From Mycoplasmatales bacterium (GTDB lineage: Bacteria; Bacillota_I; Bacilli_A; Mycoplasmatales; JABABV01), in NCBI GenBank assembly GCA_014238055.1, contig JABABV010000004.1:1-62400 (forward strand): a DNA stretch of 62,400 nucleotides, read 5' to 3'. A model generated the notes under the pieces. It was given only the letters and a program-made list of their open reading frames with translations. It was not told the DNA's origin and ran no database searches. The position numbers and the translations under genes were made by a program. Positions 47,116 through 59,057 of the stretch are shown piece by piece. How positions within the stretch are numbered: the stretch's first letter is position 1; each line of letters begins with the position of its first letter.

Positions 47116-47577
47116 GTGAAAAATTTACGTATTGGACAAAGTAAAGATATTCATAAATTAATCCCTGGTAAATCATTAAAAATTGGTGGGATTGAATTTT
47201 TTAATAATTATGCAGTTGATTCTCATAGCGATGGCGATGTTTTATTACATGCTATTTCTGAAGCTATTATAGGAGCTTTAGGAAAAGGCGATTTAGGAAT
47301 GCATTTTCCAATGAACGCTGTTAATAAAAATCGAAATTCAGAAGAAATTCTAACGACAGTTTTAGAAATGATGAATAAAGAAAATTATGAAATTATTAAT
47401 TTAGATACTTTAATAGTCGTAGATAATATTAAAATTGCCCCTTTCAGCAATAAAATAAAAATTAATCTAGAAAATATTTTAAAAAATAAAAACATTAATA
47501 TTAAAGCAACTGTTAGCGAAGGTAAACATAAAGATTTTATCGAAGCTATCGCAACTATATTATTAGTAAAAAAATAA
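47116..47577 (+). CDS. ispF: 2-C-methyl-D-erythritol 2,4-cyclodiphosphate synthase
   Basis: 153 residues. IspF forms the cyclic diphosphate in the MEP isoprenoid pathway. Zinc ligands Asp and His (DSHSDGDVLLHAI), GALGKGDLGMHFP and the C-terminal E-x-A motif (IEAIATILL) fit. The start is GTG at 47116, with AGG about 9 bases before. It follows ychF by 17 bases. No other MEP gene is in the window. Most Mollicutes lack this pathway, so its presence is notable. Confidence 0.9.
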   Translation: MKNLRIGQSKDIHKLIPGKSLKIGGIEFFNNYAVDSHSDGDVLLHAISEAIIGALGKGDLGMHFPMNAVNKNRNSEEILTTVLEMMNKENYEIINLDTLIVVDNIKIAPFSNKIKINLENILKNKNINIKATVSEGKHKDFIEAIATILLVKK

Positions 47578-47584
47578 TTATTAA

Positions 47585-49058
<1,474 letters not shown>

Positions 49059-49069
<11 letters not shown>

Positions 49070-50270
49070 AGAAAATTATTATAAAACTATTCGTGATGCA
49101 GTTCACGGTAATATTATCTTTGATAAAAAAATCTTTATTGATTTAATTAATTCTGTAGAATTTCAAAGATTACACCGAATCTCTCAATTGGGAGGAACTT
49201 TCATGGCTTTTCCAACAGCTAACCATACGAGGTTCAGCCATTCAATTGGAACTTATTGCGTTACTAAAAAAATATTAGACAATATTAAAAATAATACTTT
49301 AAGTGAATATGAGCAAACAGTAACTTTGATAGCTGCTTTATTACACGATATTGGACACGGACCTTTTTCTCATGCTTTTGAATACATTCATAATATTGCT
49401 CATGAAAAATATTCATCAGCTATTATTTTAGGTGATAGTGAAATAAATAAAATTTTAAATAATTATGATTCAAAATTAGCGATTGATATTGCTAAAGTAA
49501 TCGATAAAAAACATAATAATAAAATTATGGTTCAATTAGTATCTAGTCAATTAGATGCTGATCGATTAGATTATTTAAAACGAGACTCTTTTTTCACTAG
49601 TGTTCCTTATAGTAATATTGATTTACGTTGATTGATTCAAAATATGGAAATTGTAAATGAAAAAATAGTTTACAATTATCGTGCTTTAATGAATATCGAA
49701 CAATATTTATTAGGTAGATTTAACATGTTTAACGCTGTCTATTTTCATAAATCAAGCAACGCTTTTGAAGTTATGATTAGTAATGTATTTAAAAGAGTTA
49801 AAGAACTTTATAAAAAAGAGTTTAACTTTAAAAATAATATAAAATTAATAGAACCGCTAATTAAAAGCGACAAACAATTATCAGTTAAAGAATATATCAG
49901 TCTTAATGATTATCAAGTATTAACTTTGATTGATCGATTAACTGAAGAAGATGACTTAATATTAAGTCAAATATGTAAAATGATTAGTAGTCGAAAATTA
50001 TTAAAATTAGTCACTAAAGAAGAATACGATGAGTTCGTTAAAAAATGTGATAATAATAATATTGATAGTAAATATTATAGTTATGTATTATTGAATAAAG
50101 TTCAAGCTTATAAAAGTCATCCTATTCCTCATAGTGAATCAATTGTGATCAAAACTAAAAATGGTGAACTAAAATTAATTGAAGATATCTCTTCGATTGT
50201 TAAAATTTTAGCAACTATCGAAACTAAAGAAACAGTTTATTATATTTATCCGGAGGTTTTTAATATATGA
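49059..50270 (+). CDS. HD-superfamily phosphohydrolase (dGTPase/SAMHD1-like)
   Basis: 403 residues. IRDAVHGNIIFDKKIF and EFQRLHRISQLGG open the family fold. Metal ligands are in NHTRFSHSIGTY and LLHDIGHGPFSHAFE (H…HD…D). LDADRLDYLKRDS is the conserved fourth-ligand region. These enzymes hydrolyse dNTPs or other phosphomonoesters; the substrate is uncertain. ATG at 49059 lies in the end of gltX; the next gene begins at 50267, overlapping its stop. Confidence 0.9.
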
Positions 50271-50647
50271 AAAAAGTAAATATTCATTTTCTAAGTTCGT
50301 TTAAACAAATGGACAACGATGATAATGTTGATTTTAAAAGTACAGGAACAATAGTACAAAACGATAATGAAACGATTTTAAAATTTAAAGAAGCGTTAAA
50401 TGATGTTGAGACAACAATCATTTATAATGATACTAAAGCTAAAATTCATACTGGAAATTCTGAGTTTAATTTTGAAATTGACAAAGTTATTAAAAACATT
50501 ATGAAAACTGCTCATGGAGAAATTATTATTTTTACTAATCTAAAAAAATTAATTTCAGATGATACTAAAGTTTATTTAGAATATCAATTAACTAATGAAG
50601 TAAAAGAATCAATTGGATATTTTAAAATAACAGTTAGTTTTGCGTAA
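50267..50647 (+). CDS. DUF1934 beta-barrel protein (YwiB-like)
   Basis: 126 residues, predicted all-beta: alternating hydrophobic strands in KVNIHFLSSFKQ, TGTIVQ, TTIIYND and IGYFKITVSF. Size and position directly before argS fit the YwiB/DUF1934 family of Firmicutes, a calycin-like barrel of unknown ligand. ATG overlaps the HD gene stop by 4 bases, with CCGGAGG upstream. Confidence 0.65.
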   Translation: MKKVNIHFLSSFKQMDNDDNVDFKSTGTIVQNDNETILKFKEALNDVETTIIYNDTKAKIHTGNSEFNFEIDKVIKNIMKTAHGEIIIFTNLKKLISDDTKVYLEYQLTNEVKESIGYFKITVSFA

Positions 50648-50672
50648 GTGAAAATAAGAAAGGATTTTAAAT

Positions 50673-52331
50673 ATGGAACAAAAAATAGCAAAGATTATCA
50701 TTAATTTCTTTGAAGACCAAAAAATTAATGATGTTAAAGTTAGATTACAAAAACCAAAAAACCATATTCATGGAGACTACACTACTAACGTAGCTTTAGC
50801 AAATGCGCGTTTAATGAATATAGAACCGCAAAAATTAGCTAATCTATTAAGTGATTATTTAATGACTTTTACTGATTTAATTAAAAAGGTTGATGTTGCC
50901 GGAAAAGGTTTTATAAATATTTGAACGTTAGAAAATCGTGATGAAACAACTTTGGAAGAAGTTCTTAAGTTAAAAGAACGATATGGTAGTTCACAATTAA
51001 AAAATCCTTTTAAAGTAAATGTTGAATACGTTAGTGCTAATCCAACAGGACTTTTACATTTAGGTCATGCTCGTAATGCAGCTATCGGTAATAGTTTAGT
51101 CAACATATTAGAATTTGCTGGATATGAAACAACTGCAGAATATTATATTAATGATTTTGGAAATCAAATAAATATTTTATCTATTAGTGTTTATACTAGA
51201 TATTTAGAATTATGCGATCAAAATGTTACTATGCCAGAAGATTCTTATCGTGGACAAGAGATAATTACTTGTGCACAACAATTAAAAGATCAATACGGCA
51301 ATAAATATTTAAATGTTAATTACGAAGATGTTAAAGAAGAAATTAAAGATTTTTCTTTAAATGTTATGTTAGAAAATATTAAAAAAGATTTATCTAACTA
51401 TCGAGTTACGTTTGATTTATGAACTAAAGAAAGTTCGTTATATAAAAATAAAAATGTTGATCAACTAATTAAAGATTTAAAAAAGACTAATAAGATTTAT
51501 ACTAAAGATGAAGCTCTTTGATTGAGAACAACTGAATTAGGTGATGATAAAGATCGTGTGTTAGTTAAAAGTGATAAAAGTCAAACTTACTTTTTAGCAG
51601 ATCTGGCTTATCATTTATTAAAAATTAATCGTGGTTGTGATCGTTTAATTAACATTTGAGGAGCTGACCATCATGGATATATTAAAAGAATGGAAAGCGG
51701 CATTAAGTTTTTAACAGATAATAAGTGTGATATTAATATAAATATTATGCAAATGGTTCGTTTAATTCGTGGTGGTGAAGAAGTAAAAATGAGTAAGCGT
51801 AAAGGAACGGTTATCACACTAAGAAATTTATTAGAGTTTATGAGTGTTGATGCAGCCCGTTATTTTATGGTTTCTCGTTCAACTAATACTCATTTAGATA
51901 TCGATATCGATATTGCTAATGCTAGTGATAGTAAAAACCCTGTGTATTACATTCAATATGCTCACGCACGAGCATGTAGTTTGCAAAAGAAAGCTAAATT
52001 AGATAATATCAATTGAAATAAAGAATTTGATATTGATTTAATAAATAGTAGATTAGAAAAGCAAATTATTAGTACGATATTCGATTTTAAATCTTTAATT
52101 TCAGATATTGCAATCAATAATAAAGTGCATCTTTTAGCTAATTATTTACAAAAACTTGCTAAATTATTCCATTCCTACTATAATGAATATCAAATCATTT
52201 CTACTAATATAGAAGAAACTCGTAGTCGTTTATCGTTAGTAGAATGTTGCCGTCAAACAATTAGTAACGGTTTAAAATTAATCGGTGTAAAAGCACCTAT
52301 ATCTATGTTTAAGGAGCAAACAAATGTATAA
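50673..52331 (+). CDS. argS: Arginyl-tRNA synthetase
   Basis: 552 residues. HIGH motif [22 protein letters not shown]-like [13 protein letters not shown], and C-terminal DALR anticodon-binding domain. Its 3' end overlaps rpoE by 8 bases. AAAGGA precedes the ATG. UGA-Trp near 50922, 51420, 51520 and 52015. Confidence 0.95.
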
Positions 52332-52665
52332 AGAGTCGATTACAGAAATTGCTAAAAGATATTTAGCAGAGCATAATAAAGCTAGTTTTGCAGATATTTG
52401 AAAAAAAGTCCTACCAACGGTAGAGAAAAATTTAATTAGAGAAGGTTTTAAAACTTCACGTTTAACTGATGCAATTGCTGATAAACACGCTGAGCTATAT
52501 ACTATTTTAATATTAGATAAAACTTTTATTTTAGTAGAAAAAGATATTTGATCATTACGTAAATTTTTCACTTATGATGAAATAACTTATAAAACAGGGG
52601 AAATGCATATTAAATCAGATGAATTAAAAAAAGTTAAAGTCAAAGTTAAAAAAGCAAGAGGATAA
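52324..52665 (+). CDS. rpoE: RNA polymerase delta subunit, N-terminal domain only
   Basis: 113 residues with the HARE-HTH fold of RpoE (SITEIAKRYLAEHNKASFADIWKKV…LYTILILDKTFILVEKDIWSLR). In Bacillus delta an acidic, disordered ~80-residue tail follows, which displaces nucleic acid from RNA polymerase. Here the protein ends in a basic tail (KKVKVKVKKARG) instead. The UGA-Trp codons fall on conserved positions. Overlap with argS keeps the Bacillus neighbourhood, where pyrG is also nearby. Confidence 0.85.
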
Positions 52666-52756
52666 TTAATTTTACTTTTAGTTATTTTTAATGTATAATT
52701 TAAAAGAGTTTTTTTGTATAAAGATATTATTTAATATATTTATTAAAAAACAAAAA

Positions 52757-52797
52757 TTCTCCTTGACTTAAAAGTCCATTTAGACCAAAGGGAGGGA
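52757..52797 (+). promoter_or_regulatory. rpsF leader: stem masking the Shine-Dalgarno
   Basis: CTCCTT (52759-52764) can pair with AGGGAG (52789-52794), which is the rpsF ribosome-binding site. Inside, GAC (52765-52767) can pair with GTC (52774-52776), or GTC with GAC (52783-52785). This could be an autoregulatory S6:S18 leader, though I do not see the full published consensus. Confidence 0.45.
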
Positions 52798-52803
52798 TTA
52801 CAA

Positions 52804-53196
52804 ATGTATAATTACGAAATTATGCTTATTGTTAAATCTAACATAAACAAAGATGAATTAGACAATGTTAAGAAATTTATAAAAGATAATTTAGATGGGG
52901 ATGCCAAAATTAATGATTGAGGAAATCGTGACTTAGCTTACGATATTAATCATACAAATCAAGGACATTATTTAGTGGTTCATGTAAACACTACTCCAGA
53001 ATCTATTAAAAATTTATCTAACAGAGTTAATATTAATAAATCATTCGTACGTTTTATGGCAATTAACTTAGATAAAGAAACTAATTATGATGCTAAATTC
53101 ACTGTTGACTCACCAGCTGAGACAAAATGAATTGAACGTGAAAAGAAACCTTTTCAAAAACGTTACAACGATAATAGATCAAACTTTAGAAAATAA
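52804..53196 (+). CDS. rpsF: 30S ribosomal protein S6
   Basis: 130 residues. YNYEIMLIVKS begins the S6 fold; WGNRDLAYDINHTNQGHYLV is the conserved central strand region (Trp from UGA). S6 pairs with S18, encoded two genes on, in the 30S platform. The C-terminal ~25 residues are basic and disordered. It is first in rpsF-ssb-rpsR. Confidence 0.95.
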
Positions 53197-53229
53197 TTAT
53201 AAAAGTTTAATTATTGAAAGGAATTAATT

Positions 53230-53709
53230 ATGAATCATGTAGTTTTAATAGGGCGTCTAACAAAAGACCCAGAATTAAAAAAAACATCTAATAATATTAG
53301 TTATTGTAATATTACTGTAGCGGTTGATCGCACTTTTAATAGTGATAAAACAGATTTTATACCGGTTACAGTTTGACGTGCACCAGCAGAAAACGTTTGT
53401 AAACATTTACAAAAAGGAGCGCTTGTAGCGGTTCAAGGAAGCATTCAAGTTTCTAGTTTTGTAAATAATGATAATCAAAAGATATATCGTACAGATGTTC
53501 AAGCTAATAATGTAAAATTTTTAGGTGGAAAACGTAATCAAAATAATTCCAATGAATCAAGTTATGAAAATAATACGAATTCATATAATAATAAAAACAA
53601 TAATAATGTATTTTTCAATAAATCAAAAACTAAAAATAATCAATCTGAGATAATTAACTCAAATGATAACAATGTTTTTGAAGAAGACCCGTGATCAGAA
53701 GATTTATAA
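53230..53709 (+). CDS. ssb: Single-stranded DNA-binding protein
   Basis: 159 residues. OB fold at about 1-105 (NHVVLIGRLTKDPELKKTSN, and VTVWRAPAENVCK with UGA-Trp), an Asn-rich linker, and the acidic tip NNVFEEDPWSEDL that docks partner proteins (variant of DDDIPF). The position between rpsF and rpsR is the usual Firmicute order. Confidence 0.95.
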
Positions 53710-53721
53710 AAGGAGATAGTT

Positions 53722-53958
53722 ATGAATTTTAAAAAAAATCGTCGTTTTTTTCCAAGAAAAAAAGTATGTTTCTTTACAAAAAATAAAATTAGTTATATAG
53801 ATTACAAAGATGTAACTTTATTAAAACATTTTATTGCTTCTAACGGTAAAATTCTACCTCGTAGAGCAACTGGAACAACTGCTAGATATCAAAGAATGCT
53901 AGCACATGCTATTAAACGAGCACGTCAAATGGCATTAATACCTTACAAAATAAAATAA
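53722..53958 (+). CDS. rpsR: 30S ribosomal protein S18
   Basis: 78 residues, basic. [20 protein letters not shown] and [20 protein letters not shown] are S18 signatures. It follows ssb by 12 bases with AAAGGAG. A CxxC is absent, with a single Cys left in the N-terminal part (KVCFF). Confidence 0.95.
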   Translation: MNFKKNRRFFPRKKVCFFTKNKISYIDYKDVTLLKHFIASNGKILPRRATGTTARYQRMLAHAIKRARQMALIPYKIK

Positions 53959-53982
53959 GTTCAAACTTATTTTATTTTTTTT
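53949..53982 (+). terminator. Terminator of rpsF-ssb-rpsR
   Basis: AAAATAAG (overlapping the stop) pairs with CTTATTTT around TTCAAA, followed by a run of eight T's. Confidence 0.75.
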
Positions 53983-54056
53983 AAAGAGCTATTATAGAAT
54001 ATTCTTATACAATATAGTATAATTTTATTCATATATCAATAAGACAGGTGGTAACT

Positions 54057-56006
54057 ATGATTAAAAGATTTAAATATTTATTTTGAATAGGAATTTTATT
54101 TGCTACTTTTTCGGTTTCTGTAGATTTAATCTTCAGTGCGAATAATCACGATAAAGGTTTTGTTTACGCAATATATATAGTTAATTATATTTTTTTAATT
54201 TTATATATATTATATTTTTTCTATATTTTAAAAGTTAATTCAGGATTTGTAAATGAATTAATTGGAATTCATTTTGAAGAAATATTTACTGACATTAATG
54301 TTGGTATTGTTGTCTATGATGCTGATTATAATATTATTTGGGTTAATGAATATTTAATGAATAATGGTATTAGTAATATGGTAGGTAATCCGATTACAAG
54401 AATCCATTCTAAAATCAGTAATTTATCAAATAATACAAAAGAAGAAGTTCAAATTCAACTTAATAACACTAGTTTTACAGTTTCTAATCAATCAATCAAC
54501 AATACTTTAATATTTAAAAATAATACTAAGTACGAAGTGTTGAAACAAGCATATGTTCATGATAGTAAAGCTATTGGATTTATTAAAGTAGATAATTTTA
54601 GAAATCTTAATAGTTCTTTATTAACTTCTGGTCTTTTTAAAGCTAAAGAAAAGATTAGTAATGCTATTCAAAAATTTAGTCATGAATATGAAGCTACAAT
54701 TAAATCTTATTCAGATGATGAATATATAGTGTTTATGACTGGTTATAATTTAAAAAGAGCTATGAAATCAGATTTTATAATTTTAAAAGATATCAGAAAA
54801 TATGCGAAATCAGAAAAATTATCAATTTCATTATCAGCCGGATTTTCTTTTAATCATGGTAATGCACTGACTTTAGAAAATTTAGCTTTAAAATCTTTAG
54901 AATTAGCTCGATCTCGTGGTGGAGATCAAGTTGTTGTTTATGAATATGGAAAAGGTAATTTATTTTTCGGAGCTAAATTAGAATTAAATTCTAGTAATTC
55001 AAAAGTAGAAGTTAAAAACTTTACTAATAATTTTGCAAGAGAATTAGAAAAATGTAAAAATGTAATGGTATTTGGCCATATAAACGCTGACTTTGATTGT
55101 ATTGGAGCAATGCTAGGAATTGTTCATATTTCAGAAATATATGGAAAAGACGTTAACTTTTTAAATATTTCTAACGAAGAAAAAGCAGACGTTTTTTTAC
55201 ATAAAACATTTAATGAAGATAAATTAGATAAATTATTAGTGAAGAAAAGTGCTGCTAATAAATTAATTACTAAAGATACTATGATCGTTATCGTAGACGT
55301 TTCTGCTTTAGACCAAATTTCAGGAAAAGTATTATTGAAAAAATCTTTATATAATCAAATCTTTATTATTGATCATCATCGTATTAGTGGTTCGAGTTTT
55401 AACGAAGTTCCAGCTCGCCAAAAATACATAATGCCATCAGCTTCTTCTACTTGTGAAATAGTTACTGAAATGTTAAATTTTGACAATAAAGTATTACAAG
55501 TTCCTGTAGCTACTGCTCAATATTTATTAACAGGAATGGTATTAGATACTAATAGCTTTAAACAAAGAACGAGTGCAAGAACTTTTGAAGCTGCAGCTAT
55601 TTTACAAAAATGAAATGCTAGTATATTAATTGCAAACGAATCTTTAAAATTAAACGAAAGAGATTCACTAATTATTCAAAAGATCTTAAGTAGTATGAGT
55701 ATGATTAAAAATGATGTTTATATCGCCTTTTTAGAAGACGAAGAAACAGCTGACTATGCTCAAATTGCTAAATCTTCTCAAGATATTTTAAACGTTGAAA
55801 ATAGACGCGCTAGTTTTGTAATTGCACGTGTAAGTGAAGATCAAATAAAAATTTCGGCACGCTCAAACGGAACTTATAATGTACAATTAATTATGGAAAA
55901 ATTAAATAATGGTGGAGGCCACTTCTCTTCAGCGGCAACTATTATTCAAAATGCAAAAGTATCTGAAGTAGTTGAAAAAATAACTAAAATAATTATAGAA
56001 AACTAA
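54057..56006 (+). CDS. gdpP: Cyclic-di-AMP phosphodiesterase GdpP
   Basis: 649 residues: two N-terminal membrane helices (about 9-60), a PAS-like region, a degenerate GGDEF domain (about 170-305; SDDEYIVF at the motif site), and a DHH/DHHA1 module. DHH ligands are in NADFDCIGAMLG, DTNSF and IDHHRIS (about 437); DHHA1 has NNGGGHFSSAATI near the end. It cleaves c-di-AMP to pApA at the membrane. UGA-Trp at about 55612. It heads gdpP-rplI-dnaB-rlmH-ung, as in Firmicutes. Confidence 0.93.
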
Positions 56007-56026
56007 ATAGCAAAGAGGTATAAATT

Positions 56027-56464
56027 ATGGAAGTAATTTTATTAAAAGATGTAAAAGGTAAAGGAAAAAAAGGAACTGTTATAAAAGTTAATGCTGGATA
56101 TGCTAAAAACTTTTTAATTCCTAATAAAGTTGCTATTGTTGCAACTAGTGGAGCTTTAAATATTAAAGACAAAATTGATCTTAACAATGCTAAAAATTTT
56201 GAACTAGAAAAACAAAAGAGTCAAAAGATTGCTAAAAAAATTGAATCAATAGAATTGAAATTTGAATTAAAAAATAATAATGGTAAATTATTTGGTCATA
56301 TTTCAGCTAAACAAATTATTGCTCAATTTTTAAATCATAATATCAAAATTAAAAAAACAGATATTATTCCTAATAAAATTGATAGTTTAGGAAAAACAAC
56401 TTTAACGATTCAACTACCTGCCGGAGTAAAAGCAACAGCCAAAACATTTACTAAAGGAATTTAA
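56027..56464 (+). CDS. rplI: 50S ribosomal protein L9
   Basis: 145 residues. The N-terminal domain signature VKGKGKKGTVIKVNAGYAKN followed by FLIPNKVA, a long connecting helix (about 42-75) and the C-terminal domain (KLFGHISAKQI) are intact. GAGG precedes the ATG 20 bases after gdpP; dnaB follows after 7 bases. Confidence 0.95.
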   Translation: MEVILLKDVKGKGKKGTVIKVNAGYAKNFLIPNKVAIVATSGALNIKDKIDLNNAKNFELEKQKSQKIAKKIESIELKFELKNNNGKLFGHISAKQIIAQFLNHNIKIKKTDIIPNKIDSLGKTTLTIQLPAGVKATAKTFTKGI

Positions 56465-56471
56465 ATTTAAT

Positions 56472-57785
56472 ATGACAGAAAATTACAACATTAATTTAGA
56501 AAAAGCTATTTTAAAAATAGTTCTTACTAAAAAAAATAGTTATTTAGATATAGTAGATAAACTAAGACCAGAACATTTTGTAGACCATGCTCATAGAAAG
56601 ATTTTTGAAGTTGTTGTTGAATTATCAGATAAAGGTTTTCCTGAAATAAATTTAGTGATTTCCTTTTTAAGCAAACACAAATCATTAGAATCAATTGGTG
56701 GCGAAACAAGAGTTCTGGATTTGTTAACTTTTGAAGCTGATACTGATAATATTGATCGTTATATCGAAGAATTAATAAAATATTATGAACATCAAGAATT
56801 AGTTAGTGTAGTTAAAGACTACTCTAATAAAGTTTCTAACGTACATGTAGATAATGTAAATGATGTTAAAAATGAATTAGAAACAGCAATTAGTAATATC
56901 GGTCAAAACTCAAATCAAGAAACATTTGATAGCGAAACTATCGTTAAAGAAACGATGGATAAAATATTATTAATGCAAAAAGGTGAATTAAATAATGGTC
57001 TTAAAACTGGTTATAATTATTTAGATAAAGTCACTTCAGGTTTTCAAAAAGGTGAATTAATAATTTTAGCAGCTCGTCCATCTATGGGTAAAACAGCATT
57101 AGCTTTAAATATGGCAAATAACATCGCTAAAACTAAAAATGTTTTATTTTTTTCTTTGGAAATGCCTAGAGAACAGTTGATCGAAAGAATGCTTTCGTTA
57201 AATACTAAAATTAATAGTCAGAAGTTTAAACAAGTTAACGGTCTTACTGATAACGAAAAATTAATATTACATCACGGTTCAGATGTCGTTAAAAATTTAA
57301 AATTACATATAAATGATAATGCGAGTTTAAATATTAATCAATTACGTTTAGCAGCTCGAAAAAGTCATAAAAAAAATCCTTTGAGTTTAATCATTATCGA
57401 TTATTTACAGTTATTAACTGGTCAAAGTAATCGAAATGAAAATCGTCAACAAGAAGTTAGTAATATTTCAAGAACGTTAAAAGCTTTAGCGCGTGAGATT
57501 GGAATTCCAATAATTGCTTTAGCACAACTATCTAGATCAGTTGAAAAGCGTGAAGACAAAAGACCGATAATGTCTGACTTAAGAGAGTCGGGCGCTATTG
57601 AACAAGATGCGGATTTAATTTTATTTTTGTATCGTGAATCTTACTATAATCATGAAAAAGATCATAATCCTAGTGAAATAACTAACATAATAATTGCTAA
57701 GAATCGTAATGGTGGAGTTGGTAGTTTTGAATTAGCGTTCAATAAATATGCCAATGCTTTTAGCAATGTTATGGAAAGAGAATAA
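56472..57785 (+). CDS. dnaB: Replicative DNA helicase
   Basis: 437 residues. The N-terminal helical collar (NLEKAILKIVLTKKNSYL) is followed by the RecA-like ATPase: Walker A ARPSMGKTALALN (about 200), SLEMPREQLIERML, Walker B IIIDYLQLLTG, and the late DLRESGAIEQDADLILFLYR. The hexamer unwinds the fork. No intein is present. It has no visible ribosome-binding site and is probably coupled to rplI. Confidence 0.95.
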   Translation: MTENYNINLEKAILKIVLTKKNSYLDIVDKLRPEHFVDHAHRKIFEVVVELSDKGFPEINLVISFLSKHKSLESIGGETRVLDLLTFEADTDNIDRYIEELIKYYEHQELVSVVKDYSNKVSNVHVDNVNDVKNELETAISNIGQNSNQETFDSETIVKETMDKILLMQKGELNNGLKTGYNYLDKVTSGFQKGELIILAARPSMGKTALALNMANNIAKTKNVLFFSLEMPREQLIERMLSLNTKINSQKFKQVNGLTDNEKLILHHGSDVVKNLKLHINDNASLNINQLRLAARKSHKKNPLSLIIIDYLQLLTGQSNRNENRQQEVSNISRTLKALAREIGIPIIALAQLSRSVEKREDKRPIMSDLRESGAIEQDADLILFLYRESYYNHEKDHNPSEITNIIIAKNRNGGVGSFELAFNKYANAFSNVMERE

Positions 57786-57788
57786 AAT

Positions 57789-58253
57789 ATGTTGAAAATT
57801 TCTTTAATTAATATTGGTGAAATTAAAGACAAATCTTTAATTTCTTTAATGAATGAATTTAAAAAACGTCTTCAACGTTATATAGATTTTGAAGAAATTA
57901 CGATTTCTAATAGTAGATTAAATCAATTAGAAGAAATTAAAAAAGATGAAACAGCTAAAATTATCGCTAAAATAAAAAAAGATTATTATGTTATCTTGTT
58001 AGATATTAAAGGTAAACAAATAGATAGTGATAACTTTGCAAAATTAATAAAAGATCAACAAGATTTTAATAAAGGTAAAATTTGTTTTATTATCGGCGGG
58101 TCTAACGGCATTAGTAAAGCAATAGATAAATTTGTTGATTATCGATTATCATTTTCTAAGTTTACTTTTCCTTACGCTTTATTTCGAGTAGTTTTATTAG
58201 AGCAAATTTACCGTGCTTGTAAAATTAATGCTAATGAAAAATATCATAAATAA
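57789..58253 (+). CDS. rlmH: 23S rRNA (pseudouridine1915-N3)-methyltransferase RlmH
   Basis: 154 residues, SPOUT class. The knot region CFIIGGSNGISKAI and the C-terminal FPYALFRVVLLEQIYRACKI are diagnostic. It methylates position 1915 in helix 69 on assembled ribosomes. It starts 3 bases after dnaB; ung begins inside its 3' end. Confidence 0.95.
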   Translation: MLKISLINIGEIKDKSLISLMNEFKKRLQRYIDFEEITISNSRLNQLEEIKKDETAKIIAKIKKDYYVILLDIKGKQIDSDNFAKLIKDQQDFNKGKICFIIGGSNGISKAIDKFVDYRLSFSKFTFPYALFRVVLLEQIYRACKINANEKYHK

Positions 58254-58944
58254 ACAATTTATTTTATCGCAAATATTAAAAGATAATAAAATAGATGTTA
58301 GTTGAAAAAATTTTATTGGACAAGAAATTAAAAAAGATTATTTTATTAATCTAGAAAAGAAAGTTAATAAAGCTTATAAAAATAATATAATTTATCCTCA
58401 ATTTAAAAATATTTTTAAATATTTAGAATTAAATATTAATGATATTAAAGTAGTTTGTATTGGTCAAGATCCATATCACAAAGCTAACCAAGCAACTGGT
58501 TTAGCTTTTTCTGTAAACGACAATATAGCAACTCCGCCTTCTTTAAGAAATATATTTAAAGAATTAGAAAATGATTTAAATATTGTTAAAACTAATAATT
58601 CTTTAGATTTATGATTTAGACAAGGTTTTTTTGCTATTAATTGATTTTTAACAGTAGAAGAAAGCAAACCTCTATCGCATAAAGATTTTGGTTGAGAAAT
58701 ATGAACTAATAATTTAATAAAATACATTGAAGCAAATCATAAAAATAAATTTATTTATTTACTATGAGGTAGCTTTGCTCAAAAAATAATCAATAATATT
58801 CATATAAACGATGAGCGAATAATAAAATCTTCACACCCTTCACCATTATCTTCATATCGAAGTTTTTTTGGTAGCAAACCTTTTTCTAAAATTAATAATT
58901 TTCTAAAATGTTCTAAAATTAAACTGATTAACTTTGATTGTTAA
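58234..58944 (+). CDS. ung: Uracil-DNA glycosylase
   Basis: 236 residues, family 1. Water-activating loop [20 protein letters not shown] (catalytic Asp), [12 protein letters not shown], and the leucine-loop [20 protein letters not shown]. It removes uracil from DNA. ATG lies 20 bases inside rlmH in another frame. Six UGA-Trp codons break the frame. Confidence 0.93.
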
Positions 58945-59057
58945 GCTAATATTTAATTAAATAAATATGTTAAAATATAAGTATAAAGCTAAGTGCATAT
59001 TGAGTCTTGTATGTTTTAATTTTTTTTAATTTTTAAAATATAATTAATGAGGTTTAT
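58945..59057 (+). promoter_or_regulatory. Promoter/leader before the first FolT-like gene
   Basis: 113 bases between ung and the S-component gene. TAAAATATAAG-type -10 sequence near 58970-58982 is followed by AAGCTAAGTGCATATTGAGT and an oligo-T tract. I could not fold it into a known riboswitch. GAGG precedes the ATG. Confidence 0.3.

Noticed and set aside
52278-52571. 97-aa minus-strand open frame
   Set aside because: Antisense to argS and rpoE, both certain genes.
58945-59057. A second folate riboswitch before the first S component
   Set aside because: The leader does not give the helices and pseudoknot found upstream of folC, and no terminator hairpin or buried ribosome-binding site is present.
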